Of a DNA stretch of 11,646 nucleotides, positions 1 through 7,719 are shown in pieces. Within the stretch, counting starts at the first letter, position 1. Every line of letters starts with the position of its first letter. The notes below the pieces were generated by a model. It was not told the DNA's origin, did not search any database, and saw nothing but the letters and a program-made list of their open reading frames with translations. The position numbers and the translations under genes were made by a program. Source of the stretch: Candidatus Nomurabacteria bacterium (GTDB lineage Bacteria; Patescibacteriota; Minisyncoccia; Phycocordibacterales; UBA1006); NCBI GenBank assembly GCA_029882015.1, contig JAOULM010000020.1, positions 1 through 11,646 on the forward strand, in the 5' to 3' direction.

Positions 1-44
1 CACAAGGAACTACTGGATTTGCGATTGTCGCGCAAAAACCATAG
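1..44 (+). CDS. 3' end of an upstream gene (partial, product unknown)
   Basis: In the frame that begins at base 3, the last codons read QGTTGFAIVAQKP and then a TAG stop. The hydrophobic beta-strand look followed by a basic tail resembles the C-terminus of many class I SAM-dependent methyltransferases and other Rossmann-fold enzymes, but 13 residues cannot identify a family. The stop lies 11 bases before the next plus-strand start, so the two genes are probably co-transcribed. The call rests on this plausible protein end and the tight spacing. The other plus frames in this stretch look less protein-like. Confidence 0.45.
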   Translation, partial: QGTTGFAIVAQKP

Positions 45-55
45 TAATTTGAAAT

Positions 56-928
56 ATGAACAGTATAATTTCTACAAATGTAGGAGGGCTTGCAAACCGG
101 ATGAAATCTCTGGCTTCAGTTATTAGATATGGAAAATTATTTAACAATAATTATCAGGTCTATTGGCAAACTATAAATTCATATGAAAAACATTTTCACC
201 TTTTGAATTGCTCATTTGAAAAACTATTTAGCAACAACGTTGAGGTTGCATCAATAAAAGGTTTTGATTCTGGTGAAATTATTAGGACAAACCTTGATGA
301 TGGTCAAAAAACATACAATTCCCATAATCTGATGATTGCTGGTGGGGATGATAATAAAAGTATTGATTTTCAATATAATAATATTCCTGAAAATATAAAA
401 CAGGAATATATTGAATCCTTTCGGGTGATAACACCTATTACCGAATTACAAGAAAAAATAGATATATTTAGTTCGGATAATTTTGACCCACATACCGTAT
501 CTGTTCATATTAGGTCGTGGGGAAGAGTCAACGAACAGAGTCGTCAGAATTTTGTAGTACGCGCCAATGCCTTTATAAAAAAAATGTTTGGGATCACAAA
601 TTCTCGCAGTGTTGGTCTGTTTTATGCAAAAAAATTCGAGAAAAAAATGGCGCAGTACCCACAAAAGACAACATTTTTTCTGTCGACTGATACACAGGTT
701 GTAAAAGATTATTTTACACAACAGTCCCCGTTGAAAAATAGAGTTATCGTTTATTGCAGGACAACAGATTTGGACACCAGCCGTGATTTCCCTGAAGGAG
801 TCCAAGAGGATCTCGTCGAACTTTACCTACTATCAAAAAATAAATCATTTTTATTGAGCGACAACAGCACGTTTAGCGAGGTTGCTTGGTGGTTATCAGG
901 TTGCCCTGATGATGTGACTATTTTATAA
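56..928 (+). CDS. Fucosyltransferase-like glycosyltransferase (GT11/NodZ/O-fucosyltransferase type fold)
   Basis: This 290-residue protein shows the landmarks of the GDP-fucose-dependent GT-B superfamily that includes alpha-1,2-fucosyltransferases, NodZ and protein O-fucosyltransferases. There is an N-terminal GGLANRM loop (residues 10-16, like the family G-GL-NR motif), a central strand with VHIRSWGR (150-157, matching the HxR donor-binding motif), a LSTDT strand (209-213), and a C-terminal STFSEVAWWLSG segment (271-282). In this superfamily the arginine of HxR contacts the GDP-fucose phosphates. The role is inferred to be adding a fucose or similar deoxyhexose to the glycan built by the neighbouring genes. 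There is no membrane segment or signal peptide, so it is probably cytosolic. No Shine-Dalgarno sequence precedes the ATG. A GGAGGG before an internal ATG lies in the codons of the GG motif, and starting there would delete that motif. Donor specificity is uncertain. Confidence 0.6.
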   Translation: MNSIISTNVGGLANRMKSLASVIRYGKLFNNNYQVYWQTINSYEKHFHLLNCSFEKLFSNNVEVASIKGFDSGEIIRTNLDDGQKTYNSHNLMIAGGDDNKSIDFQYNNIPENIKQEYIESFRVITPITELQEKIDIFSSDNFDPHTVSVHIRSWGRVNEQSRQNFVVRANAFIKKMFGITNSRSVGLFYAKKFEKKMAQYPQKTTFFLSTDTQVVKDYFTQQSPLKNRVIVYCRTTDLDTSRDFPEGVQEDLVELYLLSKNKSFLLSDNSTFSEVAWWLSGCPDDVTIL

Positions 929-936
929 ATCAGTCA
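915..936. terminator. Weak hairpin across convergent stop codons
   Basis: TGACT-ATTT can pair with AAAT-(C)-AGTCA, giving 9 pairs with one bulged C and a 3-base loop. The structure covers the last codons and stops of both convergent genes, which are separated by one base. It could act on either strand, but it is AT-rich inside and has no clear U-tract, so termination activity is only a guess. Confidence 0.25.
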
Positions 937-1736
937 TGTTTCCAAAGATATAATGGTAAATTCACCACAACAGTAGATCTAAAAATTTCTAAAACTTGAT
1001 AATTAAAATCTGTATCAGCACCGCGTCCGCGTCGGCTGGGGTGGGTTCGTTCCCATAGTGGTCTGAATTGAATTTTTTCAATTACAGCGCGTGTTATCAT
1101 CGGGATTCCATTGCATCCTGGGAGTGATTTTATTTCGTGAAAGAATAATTTTCGGGCCAATCGTTTAACCAGCTGAACAAAAGGAATGCTGTTTACAAGA
1201 CGTTTCGAGTTAGGGTCACGCAGAAATCTGGGAACGGGAGGGTTTTCTTGTAGAAAATTCTCTAATTCTCTGCCGCTTAAAATGTCCGATTCTTTAGGTA
1301 TGGAATCAAGTTTTGTACCAACGAGGTTCTGTTTGAAAGATTGCCACCCAACCAACACATGTTTTGCGTTATATTTTTTCATGAGATTATATTGAACCTC
1401 TATTCGGTCCAACAGGGAAGCGTCATCAGCATCTTGAAAAGTTATGATGTCGCCAGTCGCGTGTTGTATTCCAAAATTTCTTGCAGAATATCCGGCATTT
1501 ATGTTTGTTCCGATGCGGTTTATTCGGTAGGGATCAATGTCTGTATTTTTTATATATTTAATACGGCTATCTTTTTTTATATATTGTTTAATTGTGGAAT
1601 ACAAATCATCTGTGCTGTTATCATCAACAACAATTATTTCCAAGTTTTTGTATGTCTGATTAATCAAAGAATCCAAAGAGATATCTATCGTATCTGCATT
1701 GTTGTAGCAAGGAATAATTATAGAGATAAGTTTCAT
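930..1736 (-). CDS. GT2 family glycosyltransferase
   Basis: This 268-residue protein is a classic GT-A fold family 2 enzyme. ISIIIPCYNNADTIDISLDS opens the Rossmann-like nucleotide-sugar binding half. VVDDNSTD (about 37-44) is the first acidic motif, NAGYSARNFGI the middle signature, and QDADD (101-105) the metal-binding DxD-type motif. A downstream GADTDF region probably supplies the catalytic base. It should add one sugar from a nucleotide-sugar donor to the lipid-linked glycan on the cytosolic face. I chose the ATG at 1736, one base after the upstream gene's TAA. An in-frame TTG twelve bases earlier would start inside that gene and add only MLNN before the conserved first strand. It is the last gene of the four-gene minus-strand operon. 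The sugar and linkage cannot be read from sequence. Confidence 0.88.
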   Translation of the reverse strand: MKLISIIIPCYNNADTIDISLDSLINQTYKNLEIIVVDDNSTDDLYSTIKQYIKKDSRIKYIKNTDIDPYRINRIGTNINAGYSARNFGIQHATGDIITFQDADDASLLDRIEVQYNLMKKYNAKHVLVGWQSFKQNLVGTKLDSIPKESDILSGRELENFLQENPPVPRFLRDPNSKRLVNSIPFVQLVKRLARKLFFHEIKSLPGCNGIPMITRAVIEKIQFRPLWERTHPSRRGRGADTDFNYQVLEIFRSTVVVNLPLYLWKHD

Positions 1737-1737
1737 A

Positions 1738-2601
1738 TTATTTAGCAATCCATTTACTCTTTATAAAATCGTAATGAATTTCACGTAAAGACCCAAAGAA
1801 TAATTTTCGCACAAGTTTACGCAATCGACGCTCGATAGATACATGAATGCTTAACCCACACAGACCATACAGAACATAAAAAGATATATATTTCCACAAA
1901 CCTGTGCGATATTCTTTTTTTGTTTCTAGTAGTCTTTTTACATACCTCGCCTTGAATTCATGGTCGCTCGTGGTGCTACTTGCTTCACTTTTTCTAAAAG
2001 CCCCCAAAACAGTATGTACTATGTACAGTGGTGTGTGTTGGTAAAACCTACTCCACATCTGATGGTCTTGTGCTGGGTGGTAATCAGGATTTACTCCGAC
2101 ACCTGCTTTTTCAGATAATTCTTTTCGCCAAAAAGTAGATTCCAGTTGTATAGTGCGAGAAGTATTATAAAAAAATAATTCTTTGTGAGGCAGATAATGT
2201 TCAGAAACTTTTTTTATGGAAGTATTTTCATCTATGGTAACCGGTTTTCCTGTGATCCATTGGACCTGCGGGAAACTAGAAAAAATCTCCGCTACATTAA
2301 ATAGGCTCTTTGGCATCAATATATCATCTGCATTCAGAATTGCCCATATCTCACCCGTAGCCTTTGCAAAACCTTTGTTTAAGGCCTCGCATTCTCCGGA
2401 ATCTGGCTCGCTTACATAATAAGCAAAATGAGCGCTATACTTTTCAAGTATGGCACGAGTGTCATCGTTGCTTGCACCATCAATAACAATCAGTTCTAAA
2501 TTGGGGTAATTCTGATCCAATGCTGATTTTAGAGCTATTTCCGTGAAATCTCCCTTGTTGTAACTGGGAAAAATTAAGCTAATTTTTGGGTATGTTTTCA
2601 T
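1738..2601 (-). CDS. GT2 family glycosyltransferase (WcaA-like)
   Basis: The 287 residues begin with ISLIFPSYNKGDFTEIALKS, followed by VIDGASNDDT (39-48) and SEPDSGECEALNKG (64-77). These precede the ILNADD metal/nucleotide motif (88-93). The SEPDxGxxxAxNKG signature is typical of the GT2 branch found in O-antigen and capsule clusters. ESTFWRKEL (154-162) and the DH at 179-180 fall where acceptor-binding and catalytic residues usually lie. The C-terminal part has a short hydrophobic stretch (about 237-255) and a basic tail, suggesting membrane association. Its ATG overlaps the TGA of the flippase gene as ATGA, indicating translational coupling. It is a cytosolic-face sugar transferase for the repeat unit; donor unknown. 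Confidence 0.88.
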   Translation of the reverse strand: MKTYPKISLIFPSYNKGDFTEIALKSALDQNYPNLELIVIDGASNDDTRAILEKYSAHFAYYVSEPDSGECEALNKGFAKATGEIWAILNADDILMPKSLFNVAEIFSSFPQVQWITGKPVTIDENTSIKKVSEHYLPHKELFFYNTSRTIQLESTFWRKELSEKAGVGVNPDYHPAQDHQMWSRFYQHTPLYIVHTVLGAFRKSEASSTTSDHEFKARYVKRLLETKKEYRTGLWKYISFYVLYGLCGLSIHVSIERRLRKLVRKLFFGSLREIHYDFIKSKWIAK

Positions 2602-4166
2602 ATTGCGTGAAGTGTTCGTTTTATACGTTGAATAATAAAGGATTTTTCATTTTTATCAAGTCCAATTAAAAGAGTCAGTGTCGCAAACAACAAGCTATTT
2701 GCAGCGGCTAATACTATTGTCAGGGCAATTGATTCGGTAATAAACATATGAAAAATCGCCACCACCATGAAGACTATACCAGGAATTATCATTCTAGGTA
2801 ATGTTCTGAACAGTTCTTGGAGGGGTTGTATTGGGAGTGATTTTTTTATAATCATTGGTAAGATTAATCCATTTCCAATAAGGTTACCGGCGACAATGGC
2901 AATTGGTATTCCAACAATTCCAATTTTTGGGATAAGAATAAAATATAACGGTACTGTGATGGCTGCGTACGTTACCATAGGTATTATTGATTTTTTATAT
3001 AAACCTAATGCATTTGCAAGTTGTACATGTGGAGCTGTCCACGAAAAAATCATAAACATTACAAATAGTCCAAGAATTACAGGTGTGCCTGGAAATGATT
3101 CAGCCCCAACCCAAACATTAATTATAGGGAAAGCATATACGGCTATTATCCCCGACACAATAAACCTAATGAGAATATTTATTCTAATTACACGTTTATA
3201 CAATGAACGTAAAACTGACGTGTTGTTTTGTTGTGCAAGCTCCAGCATATTTGGAAAACTTGTCTCGGGTATGGGTATTGCCCCCGCCAAAGTATTAAAT
3301 AGTTTATGTGCGATTGCATAACCTGTTATAAGAGCCAGGCTTACGTAGTGTGATGCGATAATCATATTTGTTTTAGCTATGACAATAGCTAGTCCACCCA
3401 AGATTATCAGTGTTGGGCTATATGCCAATAGATGTTTTACATTTTTTAAGTATTTAAAACCAAATCCGAATAGTGGGGAATTTCTTATGGCGCGAAGCGA
3501 GATATACATCATTATTGCCTTTATTATTGCAAATAGAAACAAAAATAGAACGATTTGAATAAGTGATGGGGAAGACAACAGAAAAACTATATATGAAACA
3601 CCCATTATTATGTTATATACCAGCGACACTGCGTGATACCTGGGTAGGATATTTAATCCCTGGTGCAAAGATTTAAGGAGTCCGTTACCTAGACTATTTA
3701 CAAACCATGTTATTGTCAGAATTAATAACGTAACAAATGCAAAACTACCATATTGACCAACTCCAATAATACGAAGACCTACATCACTCCACATCCATAT
3801 TCCAGCCCCAACCAGCAGAACTGCGACTGATATTATTACAAAAAAAGTAACAACCCCAGATACCGTTTTATAAATTTGATTATATTTGTTTTCCGAGTGT
3901 AGTTTTCCGATCATGTTTCTGATGGTTGTCAGTATGCCGAGCTCCAATACCCCAAGCAATCCAACAGTAGAAACCAGAACAACGTAGAGTCCATATTGAG
4001 TGTCTCCTATGGCTTTTAACAAAAGAGGAATGGTAACCAGCGCTACAACCATGCTTATTCCTGAAGATATGGTGGCAACAAGTGAACCTGTGGCAATTGT
4101 TTTTATGTGGTCTGATTCACTGCCGTGGTTTTTTGGGCGCAACAAATTGTTTATTTTTTTAATCAT
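2598..4166 (-). CDS. Wzx-like polysaccharide flippase (MOP superfamily)
   Basis: This 522-residue, highly hydrophobic protein has roughly 12-14 membrane helices and is rich in Ile, Val, Leu and Gly. The first helix starts around residue 24 (IATGSLVATISSGISMVVAL), after a short basic cytosolic N-terminus. The segment KAIGDTQYGLYVVLVS is the typical loop and second helix of Polysacc_synt/MVF-type flippases. Size and layout fit Wzx, which moves undecaprenyl-diphosphate-linked repeat units across the cytoplasmic membrane. Placement between glycosyltransferase genes supports this. Both ends overlap neighbours by ATGA, so it is tightly embedded in the operon. MATE-type drug export is the alternative within this superfamily, made unlikely by context. 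The transported glycan is unknown. Confidence 0.87.
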   Translation of the reverse strand: MIKKINNLLRPKNHGSESDHIKTIATGSLVATISSGISMVVALVTIPLLLKAIGDTQYGLYVVLVSTVGLLGVLELGILTTIRNMIGKLHSENKYNQIYKTVSGVVTFFVIISVAVLLVGAGIWMWSDVGLRIIGVGQYGSFAFVTLLILTITWFVNSLGNGLLKSLHQGLNILPRYHAVSLVYNIIMGVSYIVFLLSSPSLIQIVLFLFLFAIIKAIMMYISLRAIRNSPLFGFGFKYLKNVKHLLAYSPTLIILGGLAIVIAKTNMIIASHYVSLALITGYAIAHKLFNTLAGAIPIPETSFPNMLELAQQNNTSVLRSLYKRVIRINILIRFIVSGIIAVYAFPIINVWVGAESFPGTPVILGLFVMFMIFSWTAPHVQLANALGLYKKSIIPMVTYAAITVPLYFILIPKIGIVGIPIAIVAGNLIGNGLILPMIIKKSLPIQPLQELFRTLPRMIIPGIVFMVVAIFHMFITESIALTIVLAAANSLLFATLTLLIGLDKNEKSFIIQRIKRTLHAI

Positions 4167-5194
4167 ATATCAATACTTTTGTTTATCTCACCCCATGTAT
4201 TTTGGGCTAAAAACTTCCCAAGGTTTCTCTTGGCATCATCGTTCATTGATTTTTTTTCTTCGGAGCTCAGAGCAAGAGCTTGTTCCAATTTTTCTGTTAA
4301 TTCGCGAGCGTTACCATTTTGAGTAATAAAACTATTTTCACTATTCATCCATTCTAGATCTCCGTTTTTTGCAAAACCAACAATCACACATCCAGACAAG
4401 GTTGCCTCTGCTGGTGGGAGAGGAAATCCTTCGTCGTATTTAGAGCCGGCATACACTACGCCAATTCTAGAGTCTTTTTTACCCAGGGTGATAATATATT
4501 TGATCCATGCTCGAATTTTCTTCCTCATGTTTGGTTGATGGCCCATTGCTGTATGTAAGAAAATGGCACTTTCATTTGCTGCGGTAATAAAATCTTGTTC
4601 CGTGAATGGATTCTCAAGAATTTTAAGCCGGTCACCTAATTTTTTAGAAACTTCTTGAACATATTTGTTGCCTTTGCGAGATAGGGCCAAAATTTGATTT
4701 TTTCTTTTGAGGTTATTATTTTTTGAAAAAATTTCTGTATTAAAATATGGATGCACAACATCACAGGAGATATTATAATACGCATCTAAAATTTCTTTGT
4801 TGCTGTTGCTTACCGCCCAAAAATTTGTATACCCCCATTTTTCTGTGAAAATTTCAGGACCAATCAGACCTTGCCCTGTCAGGGTAAAATTGGATTGCGG
4901 GTAGTAAATTTTTATTTTTGCGGGGCAGTCGCGTATAAGCTCTGATGTTATTTTGTCTGGCCATTCGCCTATGACAATATCCTCCTCCGTGCACATTTTT
5001 TGGAAAGTTTCATTATCTATTATATTGGCGGGGTCAAGTAACCATTTTGGCGTAGATGTTTCGGCAGAAGGAGAAAACACAAAAGCCTCGTACCCATGAG
5101 ACTCGAAAAGCCTAGCAAGCTGATGGACAACTTTTGGTCCTCCTGCTGGTCTATTGTGTATATTTTGCAAGAAAATACGAGGTTTTTGTTCCAT
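4163..5194 (-). CDS. GT-B glycosyltransferase, GT4-like
   Basis: The 343-residue protein starts with RIFLQNIHNRPAGGPKVVHQ, where the glycine-rich loop and following helix match the N-terminal domain of GT4 enzymes. FWAVSNSNKEIL (about 125-136) resembles the S/N-rich interdomain motif. LALSRKGNKYV (169-179) begins the donor domain, and DEGFPLPPAEATLSGCVIV (254-272) carries the E-x7-E-type motif, with glutamates at 255 and 263, that binds the nucleotide sugar. It is expected to be a retaining, metal-independent transferase. About 30 extra basic residues (roughly 218-250) separate the TAMGHQ segment from the DEGFPLPP motif, longer than in many GT4 proteins. It is the first gene of the minus-strand operon, transcribed from the divergent spacer. 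The start ATG has no Shine-Dalgarno site. Confidence 0.82.
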   Translation of the reverse strand: MEQKPRIFLQNIHNRPAGGPKVVHQLARLFESHGYEAFVFSPSAETSTPKWLLDPANIIDNETFQKMCTEEDIVIGEWPDKITSELIRDCPAKIKIYYPQSNFTLTGQGLIGPEIFTEKWGYTNFWAVSNSNKEILDAYYNISCDVVHPYFNTEIFSKNNNLKRKNQILALSRKGNKYVQEVSKKLGDRLKILENPFTEQDFITAANESAIFLHTAMGHQPNMRKKIRAWIKYIITLGKKDSRIGVVYAGSKYDEGFPLPPAEATLSGCVIVGFAKNGDLEWMNSENSFITQNGNARELTEKLEQALALSSEEKKSMNDDAKRNLGKFLAQNTWGEINKSIDI

Positions 5195-5256
5195 AATAAT
5201 GTAGTAAGCAAAAAGATTATAAGTCTGCTATTATATATAATAATAGCATTAATCAT
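5195..5256. promoter_or_regulatory. Divergent promoter region between two GT4 genes
   Basis: This 62-bp AT-rich spacer separates divergent start codons. A perfect TATAAT lies on the plus strand at 5236-5241, predicting a transcript start about 9 bases before the ATG at 5257. Another perfect TATAAT lies on the minus strand at 5221-5216, predicting a leader of about 15 bases for the operon starting at 5194. No good -35 box is visible on either strand, and such AT-rich DNA can contain these hexamers by chance. Confidence 0.45.
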
Positions 5257-6354
5257 ATGAAAATTCTTTATTTTGTAACAAAATCAAATTGGGGTGGAGC
5301 ACAGCGATATGTGTTTGATTTGGCTGTGTCCATGAAAAAACGTGGACATTATGTGATGGTCGCGTCTGGTGGAGATGGAGCTCTGTTTGATAATCTTGAA
5401 AAAGAAGACATCAGAACCTATAAAATTTCATCAGCCCAAAGAGATATGAGTTTTGTCAGAGATATTCAAACATTTTTTCAGGTGTGGAAATTGATCAGAA
5501 AAATAAAACCAGATGTTGTACACATGAATAGCTCAAAGCTGGGGGGCATTGGAGCTGTGGCTGGCAGATTTTTGGGTGCGCGAGTTATTTTTACGGCCCA
5601 TGGATGGCCGTTCCAGGAACCAAGATTTTTTTTGTCGCGCTGGATGATTTGGTTTGCCAGCTGGATTACCGCCATATTGGCACATTCTGTCATTACCCCA
5701 AGCCAAAACGATTTGTTATTGGGGCAAGCAATGCCGTTTTGTGGTAAAAAAACTAAACTGATTTATCACGGTAGAGATATAAAAAATCCTCTGCCAAAAG
5801 AAGGCGCGCGTATAGAGCTTGAAAAAATAATTTCAATCCCACATGATAAATTGTGGATTGGTATTAATGCCGAGTTACATAAAAACAAAGGGTATGAATA
5901 TTTATTTTACGCAATGAAAAATATTGATGCTTGTTTGGTGATTATGGGGGGCGGGGAACTGCGCTCTGATTTGGAATTCTTGGCGTCAGATTTAGGGATA
6001 AAAGAAAAAGTCTTTTTCTTGGGATTTGTTCCAGAAGGGGCAAGATACATGTCAGCTTTTGATATTTTAACTCTGCCGTCTGTCAAAGAGGGGTTACCCT
6101 ACGTGTTGCTCGAGGGGGCGCAACTGGGTCTACCGGTGGTTGCCAGTCATGTTGGTGGAATACCAGAAATTATTGGTGACGCTGGAATTCTGGTCCAACC
6201 TGCAAATGTTGAATTATTGGCACATGCACTAAGCAAGGTTGTGCTTGATGAAAAAGCACGTAAACAAATGGGCGATAATCTACACAAGCGATTCACGGAA
6301 AAATTCTCTTTTGGAAAAATGATCCAAGAAACTGAAAATATTTATTCAGCGTGA
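5257..6354 (+). CDS. GT4 family glycosyltransferase
   Basis: This 365-residue protein is a textbook GT4 enzyme. ILYFVTKSNWGGAQRYVFDL includes the GGAQ donor loop (13-16). DVVHMNSSKLGGIGA (86-100) and FTAHGWPF (112-119) form the acceptor-domain signature. GINAELHKNKGYEYL (202-216) opens the C-terminal domain, and EGLPYVLLEGAQLGLPVVAS (278-297) is the E-x7-E nucleotide-sugar motif with glutamates 278 and 286. Such proteins transfer a sugar with retention of configuration to lipid-linked acceptors at the inner membrane face. Hydrophobic residues around 129-143 may attach it to the membrane. It runs opposite to the genes on either side and overlaps the 3' end of the initiating-transferase gene by 13 bases. 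Start: ATG with a TATAAT about 16 bases upstream. The exact sugar is unknown. Confidence 0.9.
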   Translation: MKILYFVTKSNWGGAQRYVFDLAVSMKKRGHYVMVASGGDGALFDNLEKEDIRTYKISSAQRDMSFVRDIQTFFQVWKLIRKIKPDVVHMNSSKLGGIGAVAGRFLGARVIFTAHGWPFQEPRFFLSRWMIWFASWITAILAHSVITPSQNDLLLGQAMPFCGKKTKLIYHGRDIKNPLPKEGARIELEKIISIPHDKLWIGINAELHKNKGYEYLFYAMKNIDACLVIMGGGELRSDLEFLASDLGIKEKVFFLGFVPEGARYMSAFDILTLPSVKEGLPYVLLEGAQLGLPVVASHVGGIPEIIGDAGILVQPANVELLAHALSKVVLDEKARKQMGDNLHKRFTEKFSFGKMIQETENIYSA

Positions 6355-7637
6355 GTAACGACAATCTGAATAGTTTTTAATATAATACCAATATCTAAAA
6401 TAGCGTTGGCATTTTTGATGTAATACAAATCATATTCAAATTTTTCTTTGCTGTCCATAATGGTTCTAGCATATCTGAATTTTATCTGTGCCCAGCCTGT
6501 AAACCCTGGTGTTATCATATGTCGTAAATTATAATGAGGGATTTGATTTTCAAGCTTCTCAACAAATTCTGGGCGTTCCGGACGCGGTCCAACCAAATTA
6601 ATATCACCACGCAGAATATTAAACATTTGCGGTATTTCGTCCATGTGGCTGGCTCGCAAGAATTTACCAAAAGACGTAACTCTGGAATCATTGCCTGATT
6701 GCATCCATTCGGCACCATTTTTTTCTGCATTTTCTATCATTGACCGAAATTTAAAAAGAGTGAAAACTTTTTTATTTTTTCCGATACGTTCATGGTTGAA
6801 AAAAATTGGACCACCATCTTGTAACTTGATACCCATAGCTATAAAAAACATTATTGGAGAAAATACCAGGATTATTACTGCAGCAAAACATACGCTAATT
6901 AATCGTTGGAATAAATGATACACGACACTTCTTTTTGCTGATAAATTATGAACGAGCCATAAATTGTTCATTGTTTCAACGGGTATTCTTTGTGCAATAT
7001 TTTCGTATGCGTTTCCAATATCTATGACTTCTATGTTGTTGTTATATAAAAAGGCAAGAACCTCGTCAGATAGTTGAGATGAAGTGTCTATGATAACAAC
7101 ATCTGTTTTTTTAGGCAGTAGGCTGACGTCGGTTAAAATTTCTGATTGAAAAACTATTTTGTGCCCCAGGTTTTTATCCCCCAATATTTTAGACAAAGCA
7201 TCTGTATATTTTTCGTTTCCTATAATTGCAGCGTATCTAACCATCGAGCTCGCAAGAAGGGCGCTGGCAAAACGTCGCCATATTAAAAATAACACACTGA
7301 ATATGGCTACATTTATAAAGAGATTTGTTTTTGGTGTTATGTCAAAAATAGGGGTCGCATAGAAAAATATTATTCCTATAACCAAAAGTGTCGCAAATGC
7401 AAAACCAAGACGAGTAATATTGTTCAACCGAGGTCTCATTTGTTCTGGTTCATAAAAATCAAAAATAAACAGAACAATAAACCAGATCACATAAAGCGCG
7501 GCAAACGGAATGAGGTGATCTGTTAATATTTCGTTTGATATGTTTTTGCCAAACCCAATAAACAGAGTTATACAAAACGATACAATCACCATGATTATAT
7601 CCCCAGAGGCTATTATTGTTTTTCGGATAGTATTCAT
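6342..7637 (-). CDS. Polyprenyl-phosphate sugar-1-phosphate transferase (initiating transferase)
   Basis: This 431-residue protein has four or five N-terminal membrane helices, a soluble CoA-binding-like middle region and a C-terminal bacterial sugar transferase domain of the WcaJ/WbaP/EpsE type. Motifs in order: a helix ending in KLQDGGPIFFNHERIG (from about 271), FKFRSM (295-300), the catalytic DE pair in MDEIPQ (333-334), LVGPRPERPEF (348-358) and PGFTGWAQI (377-385). It transfers a sugar-1-phosphate from a UDP-sugar to undecaprenyl phosphate, the first committed step of the glycan. I chose the ATG at 7637. An in-frame TTG 45 bases upstream lies in the promoter spacer and adds a tail not expected in the family. 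It runs opposite to its neighbours, suggesting separate control. Substrate (glucose, galactose or N-acetyl sugars) cannot be decided. Confidence 0.93.
   Translation of the reverse strand: MNTIRKTIIASGDIIMVIVSFCITLFIGFGKNISNEILTDHLIPFAALYVIWFIVLFIFDFYEPEQMRPRLNNITRLGFAFATLLVIGIIFFYATPIFDITPKTNLFINVAIFSVLFLIWRRFASALLASSMVRYAAIIGNEKYTDALSKILGDKNLGHKIVFQSEILTDVSLLPKKTDVVIIDTSSQLSDEVLAFLYNNNIEVIDIGNAYENIAQRIPVETMNNLWLVHNLSAKRSVVYHLFQRLISVCFAAVIILVFSPIMFFIAMGIKLQDGGPIFFNHERIGKNKKVFTLFKFRSMIENAEKNGAEWMQSGNDSRVTSFGKFLRASHMDEIPQMFNILRGDINLVGPRPERPEFVEKLENQIPHYNLRHMITPGFTGWAQIKFRYARTIMDSKEKFEYDLYYIKNANAILDIGIILKTIQIVVTHAE
6343..6378 (+). terminator. Possible terminator inside the convergent gene end
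   Basis: TATTCAG and CTGAATA form a 7-bp stem with a 16-base loop, followed by GTTTTT. It begins within the last codons of the plus-strand GT4 gene. The stem is short and GC-poor, and the left arm could pair instead with an upstream CTGAA, so efficiency is doubtful. Confidence 0.3.
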
Positions 7638-7719
7638 ATATGTTATATTGTATATAGTAGAGTTTCCCAGGGCATAAGGCAAGCTTTTTGGGAAAAGTCC
7701 AGAAATATATATACTATAT
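7638..7719. promoter_or_regulatory. Near-symmetric divergent promoter, possibly leaderless on both sides
   Basis: Plus strand: TTGGGA (7688-7693), 16-bp spacer, TATACT (7710-7715), then ATAT and the ATG. Minus strand: CTGGGA (7670-7665), 17-bp spacer, TATAAC (7647-7642), then ATAT and the ATG. The two -35-like boxes lie in a perfect 7-bp inverted repeat, TTTCCCA (7663-7669) and TGGGAAA (7689-7695). A start about 7 bases after either -10 falls at the start codon, so both messages could be leaderless. The inverted repeat could equally be an operator. Confidence 0.5.

Noticed and set aside
1737..1748. TTG start at 1748 for the last GT2 gene
   Set aside because: It would overlap the previous gene and add only four residues before the conserved first beta-strand. 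The ATG at 1736 follows the upstream stop by one base.
2767..3321. Plus-strand open frame of 184 codons inside the flippase gene
   Set aside because: The flippase on the other strand has a clear membrane-protein pattern and ATGA coupling at both ends. The plus frame is its shadow and has no recognisable domain.
5020..5256. Minus-strand open frame of 78 codons starting at the GT4/GT4 spacer
   Set aside because: It overlaps the well-supported GT4 gene in another frame, and its first part is just the AT-rich promoter spacer.
7638..7682. TTG start at 7682 for the initiating transferase
   Set aside because: It uses the divergent promoter spacer as coding sequence, and the ATG at 7637 directly precedes the first membrane segment.
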